Positions 38,001 to 50,000 of a DNA stretch of 64,000 nt are shown piece by piece (the first letter of the stretch is position 1; each line of letters opens with the position of its first letter). Under the pieces are notes generated by a model. The model made no database searches, was not told where the DNA came from, and saw only the letters and a list, made by a program, of their open reading frames with translations. The translations under genes were made by a program, and so were the position numbers. Origin of the DNA: Dromiciops gliroides (taxonomy: Eukaryota; Chordata; Mammalia; Microbiotheria; Microbiotheriidae); assembly GCF_019393635.1 (NCBI RefSeq), contig NC_057861.1, positions 167,812,303 through 167,876,302 on the forward strand, in the 5' to 3' direction.

Positions 38001-41000
38001 CCTGACTCCAAGGCCGGTGCTCTATCCACTGCGCCACCTAGCTGCCCCAGTTTCCTAATTTTAAAGTAATTTTTGAACACACCTTTACTGGGTTATTAAT
38101 TTTTTTAGTTTTTTGTATTTAGATGGTATATTCTTTCAGACTCGTTTAAGCTAAGGGTTCTTAAGGGTTCTGGGGTCCACGAATTTTTTTAAAAATTTGT
38201 TTATAACTGTATTCCAAAATAATTGATTTTTTAAATAATCCTATGTATTTTATTTTATGCATTTTAATAACACTGTACTCAGAAGAGAGACCCATCGGCT
38301 TCATTAGCAACCACTGGAGTTCATGACCCAAAAAAAGATTAACTCCTGCTTTTAGTCATGAATAATTGTATAGTAACAGAGTTAAGCTTATTTTTATTTT
38401 TATTTTTTTTTGCTGAGGCAATTGGGGTTAAGTGACTTGCCCAGGGTCACACAGCTAGTAAGTGTTAAGTGTCTGAGGTCAAATTTGAACTCAGGTCCTC
38501 CTGAATCCAGGGCCAGTGCTCTATCCACTGTGCCACCTAGCTGCCCCGTTAAGCTTATTTTTAAGAGATCAGTGGCTAAAGAGAGCAGTTTTCCCAGTGA
38601 TAGGGTTGTAAACTTAATTGCAAGGAATTGAAAAGTGAGGGTGAGAAAATAAAGCTATAGAAAGTTCCCCTCTAGGCCCCCTTTCTCCCCCCCCCCCCCA
38701 GTTGGATGTGAGAGGCAAGCTATAGGATGATAACTTGACAAAAGTTCAGGGTCAGATGACTAAGTGTTTTGTTTAAGAATTGGGGCTATCTGGGAATGTT
38801 TATAAGCAGCAGGAAGGATCTAGTGTATAAGGAGAGATGGAAAATAGGAGAGAAAATAGATTATTGCAAAGGTAGACTGTTGGAGGAGGTGAGAGGGGCT
38901 GGGATAAGTGACACAATTTAGAGGGGCCAGCCTTGAAATGGAGAAGGGCCACCTCTTCCTTTCAAAGACTGGTGCAAATGAGCTAAGAATGGAGAATGAT
39001 TTTGAGGAGATTTCAAGTATAGAATTGGGAAGAAGAGTTAAGTTTGAGCTAGTTCTCAATTTCTTTTTAAAATAAAGGATGAGGGAGGTCCATTTATTGA
39101 AAGGGAATAAAGTGGGAAGAAGGGTTATAAGAGGATTAAGGAAAGAGGAGGTTTGAATAGATGTTGAGGGTAGTTTGATCATTTATCATTGAAAAGTAAG
39201 TGTATAGTTCTGTGATAACCTTTTGACTCAGAATGGAGAAATATTCTTTTTCTTAAGGGATCTGATATGTAGTGCGCTTTCCTTATTGCTTACTTTCTTT
39301 TACATGATAAACAATCTTAAAATCCAAACAAATGCCATAACTTACTTAAGGCATGACTCTTGGTTAGGCTGACATCACAGTAGTTTGACAACTAAGTTGA
39401 AAAACTAAACACACTTTCCTTAATACTACACTTCTTTTTTTATATACAGTGTGGCTACTAGAAACATATGACATTAGATCCTCTCCTCTTGACTTTGTTG
39501 GTATCTTACTGATCCATAATAGTTAACCATAAAATCATTCTAAAATCCGCTGTCCCTTATAAATCCTACCATTTGTAGAAACATTTTCTCAAGCCCGGCA
39601 AACCAAACATACTGATTCCAATTATATCTAATACAATTTGTGATGATAGCTGGGAGAGGGAGTGGAATGTAGTAGAAAGCTTGTTGTAATTGTAATCAGG
39701 AGGACCTGGGCTTAAATAAAAAAGAGAGGACATTGAACACGTGCTTCTTTTCATCACAGAGCCATCCCCTCTACTACAACTCAAAGTCTTGGCATCATTC
39801 CTCATTCTCTTTTCATTTATTCTATTCTCTGGTGAAGAGATGGTCCTTCTTTCACTAGAACAAACCCTTGATTCCTTTCCCTCTCGTCTCTTCTGTTAGG
39901 TAATCCCCACAATCAAAAATTCCCTGTTACAAACAGCCCAGATCAGCATATGCTGTTCCCAGTTTCTGCAAACCTTTTTGTCTTCCTTTGCTAACCTGGA
40001 AATCTAGCTCACTGCCTACTGAACATTTCAAACTGCAGGCATCTTAAACTCAACATGTTCAAAACGTAGTTCATTATCTTTTCCCGTTCAACCTACCCTT
40101 CTTCCTAAACTTCCTATTTCTCCCTGCTGTCCTAGTGATTCAGGATTGAAACCTAAGACTCATTCTCAACTCTTTTACTCCCCCTCACCCCCTCATATCC
40201 AATTCATTGCCAGATGTTACCAGATCTCAGCATCTCTCACTTCATCTCTTTCTCTTCACTCAAAACAGCCATAGCCTTCAGGCCCTTATCTCCTCCTTAC
40301 TGGTCTCACCACTGCTGACCTTTCCCCTCTCCATACAGTGGTCAAAGTGATATATGAGTGTTGCAGCATAGGCCTGACCATGTCAATATCCTGCTTGAGA
40401 GAGACACGCCCATACCCTTGTCTCCAAGACCCAATCAATACAAACTCCTCTTTGGCATTTACAATTCTTCACCATCTGGTGCTGCCTTCTGTCTCAGACT
40501 CTTCTCATTTCAGGTCCTCTGCAGTATGGCCAAACTGGCTTACTTGCTGTACCTTGTACACTGTTTTCCATCTTGTCTTCATGCATTTGCACAGGCCGTC
40601 TCATGTACCTGCAAAGGACTCTCCATCATTTCTTAGAATTCTTTAACATCCGTCTACTACATGAAAGCTTCCCCTGATGTCTATACTACCTTCTCCCCAC
40701 TTCCCATCACCCTTTGCAAAGTTACTTTGTATACATTTTGAATATACTTAGGGCAGAAGTTGCTCTCATCCCCCATCTCTTTCACTCCCCTCCCCAATGT
40801 CTGGTGGGGACAGTTTAATTTTTTGTCTTTGTATCCCTAGTTCCTGTCAGTGCCAGGTTTAATTAGTCCCATTTCTGACACTACCAATGTAATATGGTGA
40901 AGTCCTTTACATCTTCATATTTGTAAAATGGGAATAATAATAACTATCAACAACAACAACAATAACAATCATCTCAGTGGTACCTTACCCAGAGAGTTAT

Positions 41001-44000
41001 CTTAAGGATCAAATGAGAAAGTATGTAAACACATTGCAAATGTAGTATACAGGTCAGCTTTTATTATTAGCTACTGATAGTGTTTCTCTATAAGTAAGCA
41101 AGTAATTTTTTCATCAGCTAACTCCTATATAGTTTATTTACTGTACTTTCAGATTTTCAACTTAGTATTCTTTGATCTGTTATAATGTTACAGGCTAAAC
41201 ACAGCAAAGATACCTTGCCCAGAACCTATCCTGCTAAAACATCATGTTCTTGTCATGAGTTTCATTGGTAAAGGTGACATGTAAGTATGTTTAAAACCAG
41301 CAGTCATGTCTTTCAGGCATTTCAAAATGCACTTAATTTCCTAGTTTAAAAGTACTGATTGTCATTTTTGTGATTAAGTGGTGTCATGTTCTTTTAAATC
41401 TCTTTAAACATGAATTCTTTTGGCGGGGGGCAATGAGGGTTAAGTGACTTGCCCAGGGTCACACACCTAGTAAGTGTAAAGTGTCTAAGGCAGGATTTGA
41501 ACTCGGGTCCTCCTGAATCCAGGCTGGTGCTGTATCCACTGTGCCACCTAGCTGCCCCCAAAACATGAGTTCTTAACCTAGTATCTATGACCTTTTAAAA
41601 AAAAATTTGCTATTTCAATGTAATTTTTTTTTCTAATCTCTTGTACATTTAAAACCATTATTCTGAGAATGGGTCCATAGGATCTTGTATACTGCCAGTG
41701 AAGTCCATGACACATAGAGTTGAGACCCTCTACTTTAAGTTATGAATTCAGGAATTGCTCTGTGGTAACCAAGGTAGTCCTGTCTTTGAAAGTGCAACTT
41801 AAGTGCATTAAGTATTGTGAATATAACTCCTATTGGAGTAAGCAATCTATTTTTTTTTTTTTTTGCAGGGCAGTGGGGGTTAAGTGACTTGCCCAGTCAC
41901 ACAGCTAGTAAGTTTCAAGTTTCAAGTGACTGAGGTCAGATTTTAACTCGGGTACTCCTGAATCCAAGGCCAGTGCTTTATCCACTGCGCCACCTAGCTG
42001 CCCTGCAATCTATTTTTTTTTATAAGATGAATTCTTATGATAGAGAAAAAGTCAGTGGAATAATGTCATTGACTTATGATGGTGTCTTATGTCTTATTTT
42101 TTTTTAATTGAGGCCTGCTCCACTTTTGAAAAATGCCCAGTTATCGGAATCCAAGGCCCGGGAGTTGTATCTTCAAGTTATTCAGTACATGAGAAGGATG
42201 TATCAAGATGCCAGGCTTGTCCATGCAGATCTCAGTGAATTTAACATGCTGTAAGTTGTATCCATTACACTATTGCTTCTGGAGGTGGTCTCTTATGATA
42301 TCTGAAGCTTGGAAGTCTATTTCATTTTTCAAGGTGACATTAAATTATTAGGAATCCCTTATTAATTTCACTTCAGTCAAACAAGTATTGATTTAATTTT
42401 TTGGCTTTAAAAACTTATTATCCACCAATAAACAAACATTCATTAAGCATCTACTATATACAAAGCACTGGAGACACAAATAAAAAGACTTAAAATCCCT
42501 CCTTGCTAGAAGATTATATTATAATGGGAGAAATAACCACATATACAAGTACATACAGAATATATAAAGCACAGTGTTCGCGTGGTATATTAAAGGAAGG
42601 GATTCTATGAGTTAAAGTTGAGGATGGAGGGCATATGTTCTAGGCATGAGGAATAGCCAGTGAAAAGGCATGATGGGCAATGGAGTGACATTTTTGGGAA
42701 ACAGAGAGAAAGCCTGTTTGGTTGAATTAGTCTAGGGGAGGGAATAAGGTCTGCGGAAGCTAGAAAGATAGGCAAGAGCCTCATTGTAAAGGTCTTTAAA
42801 AACTAGATTGAGTTTATGTTTTATCCCAAAGGCAAAAGCGAGCTACTGGAATTGAATTGGGGAAGTGATATGGTTAGTTACAGTAAGGAAAATTGCTTTG
42901 GCAGCGGTATGGTACAGGGATGTCAAAACTTGCTGGTTGCAAGCAGCAGGCAAAACTCCCACTCCTCTGTCTGAATCAGATTAAAATGTAATTAGGAAAT
43001 GATTATCAAAAAAAAATACAGTATAGCATAGACAACGCTAATTTTTGGTTTTCAAAGTCACTCTGTAACTAGCACAAATCAGTTTCTATTGAATTTGGCA
43101 ACACTGATGTGGAGAATGGACTGGAATGGGTAGAGACTACTTAGGAGGCTCTTGCAGTAGTCTAGGCAAGTGGCGTTGAAAGGCCTGAACTAAGGTGGTA
43201 ACTGTATGAGAAACAAGAAAAGGGGATAGATTTGAGGGATGGTGTAGAGGTAGAAATTGAAACATATACTACCTGATGGAAGAGTTGAAGGTAATACCAT
43301 GGCTGTGAACCTTGGAGATGAGAGGATTTGTGCCAGCTTGACGGAGGGATAGGGTTTTTTGTTTGTTTTGGTTTTTTTTGTGTTTTTTTTTTTGCGGGGC
43401 AGCGAGGGTTAAGTGACTTGCCCAGGGTCACACAGCTAGTAAATGTCAAGTGTCTGAGGCTGGATTTGAACTCAGGTCCTCCTGAGTTTGAGATATCTCT
43501 GGAATTTCCAGTTTGAAATGGCCAGTAGACAGTTCATGATGGAGGTCTACAACTCCAGAAAGACTTTGACTGAAGACTGGAGATATGTAGGTCTAGGAGT
43601 CATCTGCATGATTCATTAAACTGTAGTTGCTGATAAGGTTACCCAGAGAAAATGCAGTGAGAAAAAAGAAGAGGTCCCAGGACAGAGCCTTAGAGAAAAC
43701 CCACAGAGAATTTGATATGGATGATGAGCCACTAGAAGAGACAGAAATGCAGATATCGGATAGGAGGAGAAACAGGAGAGAGAGAGAAAGATTGTCATAA
43801 AAATCCCATAAAAAAGAGTATGCAGGAGGAGGTTATAATCACTGAGGTCAACAAGGATGTGGACAGAGAAGACTGTCAGAATTAGCTATTAAGAAAATTA
43901 CTGTTAATTTCAGAAAGAACAATATCAGTTGAGTGAGGTCTGAAGCCAGTTTGCAAAGGGTTCAAAAGTGATTGTGAGAGGAAAGGAAGTAAGGGCAGTG

Positions 44001-47000
44001 AGTGAAGACCACTTTTTATGAATTTGGCCTAGAGAGAGGAGAGCTGTAGGATGACAACTTGAGTGGGAATGATAGGGTCTAGTGAAGTGATGGAGGGGGT
44101 TTTGTTTGTCTCAGAGGGAAGAGGCTTTTGAGCAGATGAATGGTGTCAGACTTTATGTCATAGAAAAATTTCTGGCAGTTGTATGGAAGATGTACTTCAG
44201 AAAGGAGAGACTGTGCTCATTTGGGACTATTGGAATAGGCCAGAGAAGAGAAAGGTCTTGTCAGATTGATGAAGTTGATGTGAGTGGAGAGGAGGAATGT
44301 GGATGTAAGAGCTATTGTGGAGTTGGAATCGACAGTTCTTGGAAATTGAGAGCATATGGGTGGTGACGGACAAAAGGAGGGATGGTCCCTTTTGAGCTTA
44401 GGATGACTTTAAACCTGGATGAACTTAAGTGTTTATGTCCTCAGATAAAGCAAAGTCTGAAGAAGGACTGAGTTTGGGAGGGAAGATGGATTTAGTTTGG
44501 GACATGTATTTTCAAGTTCTGATTGGACATCTACATAGAGATGTCAAGGAGTTAACAGTGTGGATCTGAATTTCAAGAGAATGATAAGGGCTAGATTTAT
44601 AGATTTGGGAATCATCATACTAAACAGCAGTTTAGGATCAAGAAAGATGCAAACAGAAAACAACAGCTAGGAAAACTGTGCTGTTACTTCCTACATTTCT
44701 ATCCCCTTTGATCCCCCAGGTACTGTAATGGAGAGGTATACATCATTGATGTGTCGCAGTCTGTGGAGCATGATCACCCGCATGCCTTGGAATTCCTGAG
44801 GAAAGACTGTGCTAATGTCAATGGTAAGTGGAAATTGGAATTTTCTATTTTCCTGACTCTCCACTGGAAGGTTTAGTTACCCCATGTGAGCATTGGCATA
44901 AAACTTTAGCACTCTGTAGAGGAAAAAATAATGTTTTGAGTGATGATATTTAAGTTTCTTTTGCTAGAAGATTGTTCACATTCCTATCCAAGAATTAGTA
45001 GAGTAATTTAAGTATCTTGTGTCTTTGTTTCTCTTGAAAATAGTCACTTTTTGTCTTATCTTCCCAAAGATTTTTTTTTTTAAACATGGTGTTGCTGTGA
45101 TGACTGTGCGAGAGCTCTTTGAATTTATCACGGATCCATCTATCACAAAAGACAACATGGATGATTACCTCTTAAAGGCAAGTTGCAGGAAATGTCTGGA
45201 AATAAAAACAAAATCAAAACCCAAAACAGAATTTACCTGGTACTCACTGAATAGCCAAAAGTGATTTGTACATATTTAATTCCTTCATTTAGGAAAAAAA
45301 AACCTTCCTAAATAATCTCAAAAATGATCAATTAAAAGTAGGAAGAAATAGATGTATATATAGTAGTAACTTTGAATGTATTGGATTATTTCCATCATCT
45401 AGACATCATTCCCAGGCATTATCAAACCTGATTTTATATATGGGGAAGCCAAGGTACACAGCCGGTGAGTGGGAGAGAGAGAGGTCTGCTAATTGATCAT
45501 TTAGGCAGATGGTGCTGGAAGAGAAGTTTCATTTGCCATTTTGTACACTGAATCAATATTAGAAATATTCATCGTCCTGTGTTGAAGAGCTGTTCACTAC
45601 CACTAGGGGTCACTAAATCCTTTGACTCAGAAGGCCAGAGTATTTTTAACTGGCCCCTGGTTCAGAGGCAGAAAGAATGAAGAGAGAAGTGATGTTGAAA
45701 TTAGCAAGTTGGAGTACAAAGGAAAGTAATTTTTCTTTATATTTTGAAAGGCCATGGAAATAGCAGCCCAGAGGACAGAGGAACAAAGATCTAATCAAGA
45801 TCATGTGGATGAAGAAGTAAGCTTATTAAATTTATCATCTTGTCTTTACCTTAGGATCTATAAGTTTAGCTGATAAAAAGTTGTGATTGAAGCTTTGGCA
45901 TAACTGGGAGCTTTAAAACTTAAGATGTATTTTTTTTTTTAACATCTGAAGTACTGTAGAAATCTAAGCTGTCTGTTTTTTATGTGCTGTATCATTGGGT
46001 ATGCTATTCCCAACAGCAACATGAGGCCACAATTAAGCTTGGAGATGGCAAATAATAAATGGGATGTTAGGTGTGTGTGATTCAGGTGGTAGTGGGGGGA
46101 ATATTTCCAGTTACAAATGTGAATTTAGAAGAATTGTTTCTTATTTCATTTGAATAATGGATATTAGGATATATGCAACTTCACCCTACTCTTTTCTTCT
46201 AGTAAGCTTTTAGCCTTAAAGAATTGTGGTAAGGACACTCCCAGTTGCCTAAATAGAGAATGACATATACTTATGCCAGGCTGAAACATTGATATAGTAT
46301 AGTTAATTGAGCAAGGGTTCTAGGTTTTATAATTATGATCACTCCATGGTAAATAACATTCATGGTTTTGTTTTCCCTTTTATTGTGAACAGGTATTTAA
46401 ACGAGCTTATATTCCTAGAACCTTGAATGAAGTTAAAAATTATGAGAGAGATGTGGATGTGATGATGAAGATGAAGGAGGAAGACATGGCCTTGAATGTT
46501 CAGCAGGATAATGTAAGTAGGCAGGATGGGAGCTCACAGGATGGGGTCTTAAAATTCTAGGACTATAGTATAACATTGATATTGGGGTCAAGTTTAACAT
46601 TTACATTATAAACTTTTTGTTATAGTAAGACATGTACAACATGCCTTAGTAGATAGGGAGAAGGTAGTCTGACCTCTATAAAATCTATAACAGTGAAACC
46701 TTTCTCTAATTCTCTTTTACTGTGTCTGGTAAATCCATCTGTTCTTGCTTACCTCTTCTCTTCCATTTACAAGTTTCATAAGGGAAAACAGCATTACATT
46801 GTCTTCTTATTGCTTTGTGGGCCTTCCTTCTCCATGTTCTTAGGACACAGTAAGTGATTGATAAATATTTTGCATGATGAATGAAAAAAAGCTCATTGAT
46901 TTGAATTTAAGGTGAATCTGGACCGGGGAAAGAGCAGTAAGGTTAAGCCATAATTTAATATTTAATTATATGTTGTTATATACCTTGATCATCCTATTTC

Positions 47001-50000
47001 TGTGCATATTAGTCTTGTATACTCAACTATTGTGAATTCCTTGAGGGGCAGAGATTATTATAGAAGGAGGAACTCTAGTTCATTCAGGCCATCCTCTCCC
47101 TGAATCATGAATCCCTTCTACAACATCCCTGACAAATAGTCATTAAACTTCTTTTTGAAGCCTTCTGTTACCCTCTAGGCATCATATTTACATAATCCTA
47201 ATTAAGAAATGTTTCCTTATGTTGAGCCAGAAGCTGCCTCCCTGTAGTTTCCACCAATTGGTCTAGTTTCACCTTCCAGGGATAAATCTAATTCCTTATT
47301 CACATCACCTTTCAAATGTTTTGATGAATTGTTATTTCTTCCTCAAGTCTTTTTTTTTTTTTTTCAATTCTTTCAGCTCTTCTTGTGGTGGGATTTTTAA
47401 TCCCTTTGCCGTTTGGATTTCCCTTTCCTGGTTGCTTGTCTTTTTATAAAATATGACACCAAAACTGGGCATGATTTTTAAAAAATGATCCAGCCAGGAA
47501 AGAATATGGTAGGACCATGAATCACCTCCCCTGCTTAGGACGCTGCTGTTATATTTTGGCTGCTACTTTGTTGTTAATTCCTATGGGGCCTGCAGTCTCC
47601 TAAAACACATAGGTCTTTTTAATATGAAATGCTTTCTAGCCATAATTTTCAAATCCTGTACTTTTCTAGTTTTTTTATCCTCTTACCTAAGGGTAGAACT
47701 TTATACTTGACACTATTAAATTTCATCTTAGCTTTTGCTAACTACTCTGGATTGTTTAGGTTCTTTTCGATTTAGATTCTTGCATTCAATGCATTTGCTA
47801 TTCCTCTCAAATTTAGGTTATTTGGGAATTTGAGAGGTATTTTGTCTCTGCCTACATTCAAGTCATTGTTTAACATATCTTTACTACTTCTTAGTATAAC
47901 TCATGATATCTTTCACATACGTACTCCATAAAAACTTATTGGTTGGTTGATTTGAAAGAAGTAGGTAGGGTAGGTTTATTCATTGGGACAAATAAATATT
48001 TTTACTTCCGTGGTTTGAGCAGAAGTGCCAAACCCATGGAGCAGCTTCCCCAAATGGATTAAAATGTAATTGGGAACTATTAACAAAATAACTAAAAATA
48101 CAGTAGAACATAATGTTAGTAGTATGTGGTTTTCTTAGTCAATATGTAGCCTATGAGGATCCTTATGTAAGGTATAGTGACCCCCATTTCTATTTGAGTT
48201 TGACGCCACTGGTTTAGATAATGCTTTGGAGGAGATAAACAGCTGTTTTTATGCTTCTATTGCTTTATCTTAGCTTTTTCCACATTGAATTTCCATTGCT
48301 TTTTTTTTCCCCTTGTGCCAGATTCTGTATCAGACTGTGACAGGTTTGAAGAAAGACTTGTCAGGAGTTCAGAAGGTAAGAATATATACTGCTATTTATA
48401 TATCTGAAAGTCCTTTGAAATATATAAAACACTATGCAGTTGTGTGATTAGAATTAGTCATTATAGTAATTGAGAAACTCCACTGCAGGGGAAATTTAAA
48501 ACTATAAATACTTTCTAAGTCTCCAGGCCTTTTAGGAAAGGCAGCCAAAAATATCTGTTCCTCTTTTCTTGTATTAAGACTCCTAGAACTGAAGGGAAGG
48601 TCTTTCTGATTTTGTATTTTCTCTTTCCCTGAATTGTTTGGTGAGGCATTTACTTTTTGTGCCTCTGTTTCCTTTTCTGTGAAATGGAATTAGTTGTGGC
48701 AGTTATAAGTTTGTTTTTCCAGCAAAGTCCTCTTTTGATGCCTTTTCTTAGCAAGTTGGGCCTTGGGGGGAAGGGGTGCAGACATTTGGTTCTCAAAGAC
48801 TAAACCAGCAGATGACAAACTGGTGAGACTAACCAAGTTGGAAAGGCTCATCCCTCACTAGAAGGTTGTTACAGGATGGTGCATTTTTTTAGCCATGACA
48901 ACTTAGCAAGACTATCTGCCAAAGCTTAGAGTGTTTAAGGGTCTACATCAGTGAAAGGAACCTGCTCTGCATCCTTGAGGTATTGCCTTATTGATGGTTT
49001 TGTTGCAGATTTTAAAGTTTGTTCATGTAAAAGATTGTTGAAGTCTGTAGACTCAAACCAGGACACATGTGCCAGTGTGGACAGGTGTGAGCTTGCCTGG
49101 GGGAGTGAGCTCATTGGCTATGGGTGGTTCAGTATTGCTCAGGGGGAGCTTCTCATCCTTCCCATGGAAAACAGCTCTTGGCTTGGCTTTGCTCTTTAGG
49201 AGGGCTGGGATTAAGTAATTCTAATAAGTGTATTTTAGCCCAGAGTAAAGGAAGTCCAGATGTCCTTTTATCTCCTTAATTAGAAGCTTACCATGGACAT
49301 TGCAGAATTTCCTTCCTGGAAATCTAGCAGGGTGTTGCTGTTTTTTCTTTTTCATTGTGGGAAAAGGTGAATGAAAAATTCTGGGGTGCTGCATTCTGAA
49401 GTCGCAAAGAGCTGACTCTCTAGGCTAGATGGGCTTTGCATTCCAAAGCGTGTTAGGTTTTGTTGCTGTGATGGGAGAAACTGCTGAGGTGTTTTGCAAA
49501 TCAGTTCTTTCATGGTCAGAAAGTGCCTTGATAGTTTTTCTTGTAAGCATTAAGAAGCAAAAGGAAATATTAGCGACAATGTAAAACTTCCTCATGTAAT
49601 GAATCCAGTTTCTTTTTTTTTAAAAGGGTTTGATTTTGATATTGCCTTTTTGTGAACCCCAAATATCTGTAGAATTGTTTTCACAAGAAATATAAATTTT
49701 CTGACTATTACTGTCTGCTCTTTGGAGACATGCCTTAGCCTTCCTCAGAATTTGAGGGTGGTTTCTTTATCCTTTGATATTTCTGAAGCATGGCTGCATT
49801 TGCAACCTTCACCCAAGGATGGTTACTGTCCAAGGATGTCTTAGTGACCACCGATAATCCTGAGGAGTCCTCAGATGGTCTGGATTAGTATCTTCTAATA
49901 CTAATGCTACAGATATTTAGAGTTCCTAGCAGTAATTTGTAAGTATTGCTAGAAAAAGCTAGTAATCACCTCATTGATTTTTCTGACAGTTTTTGATGGT

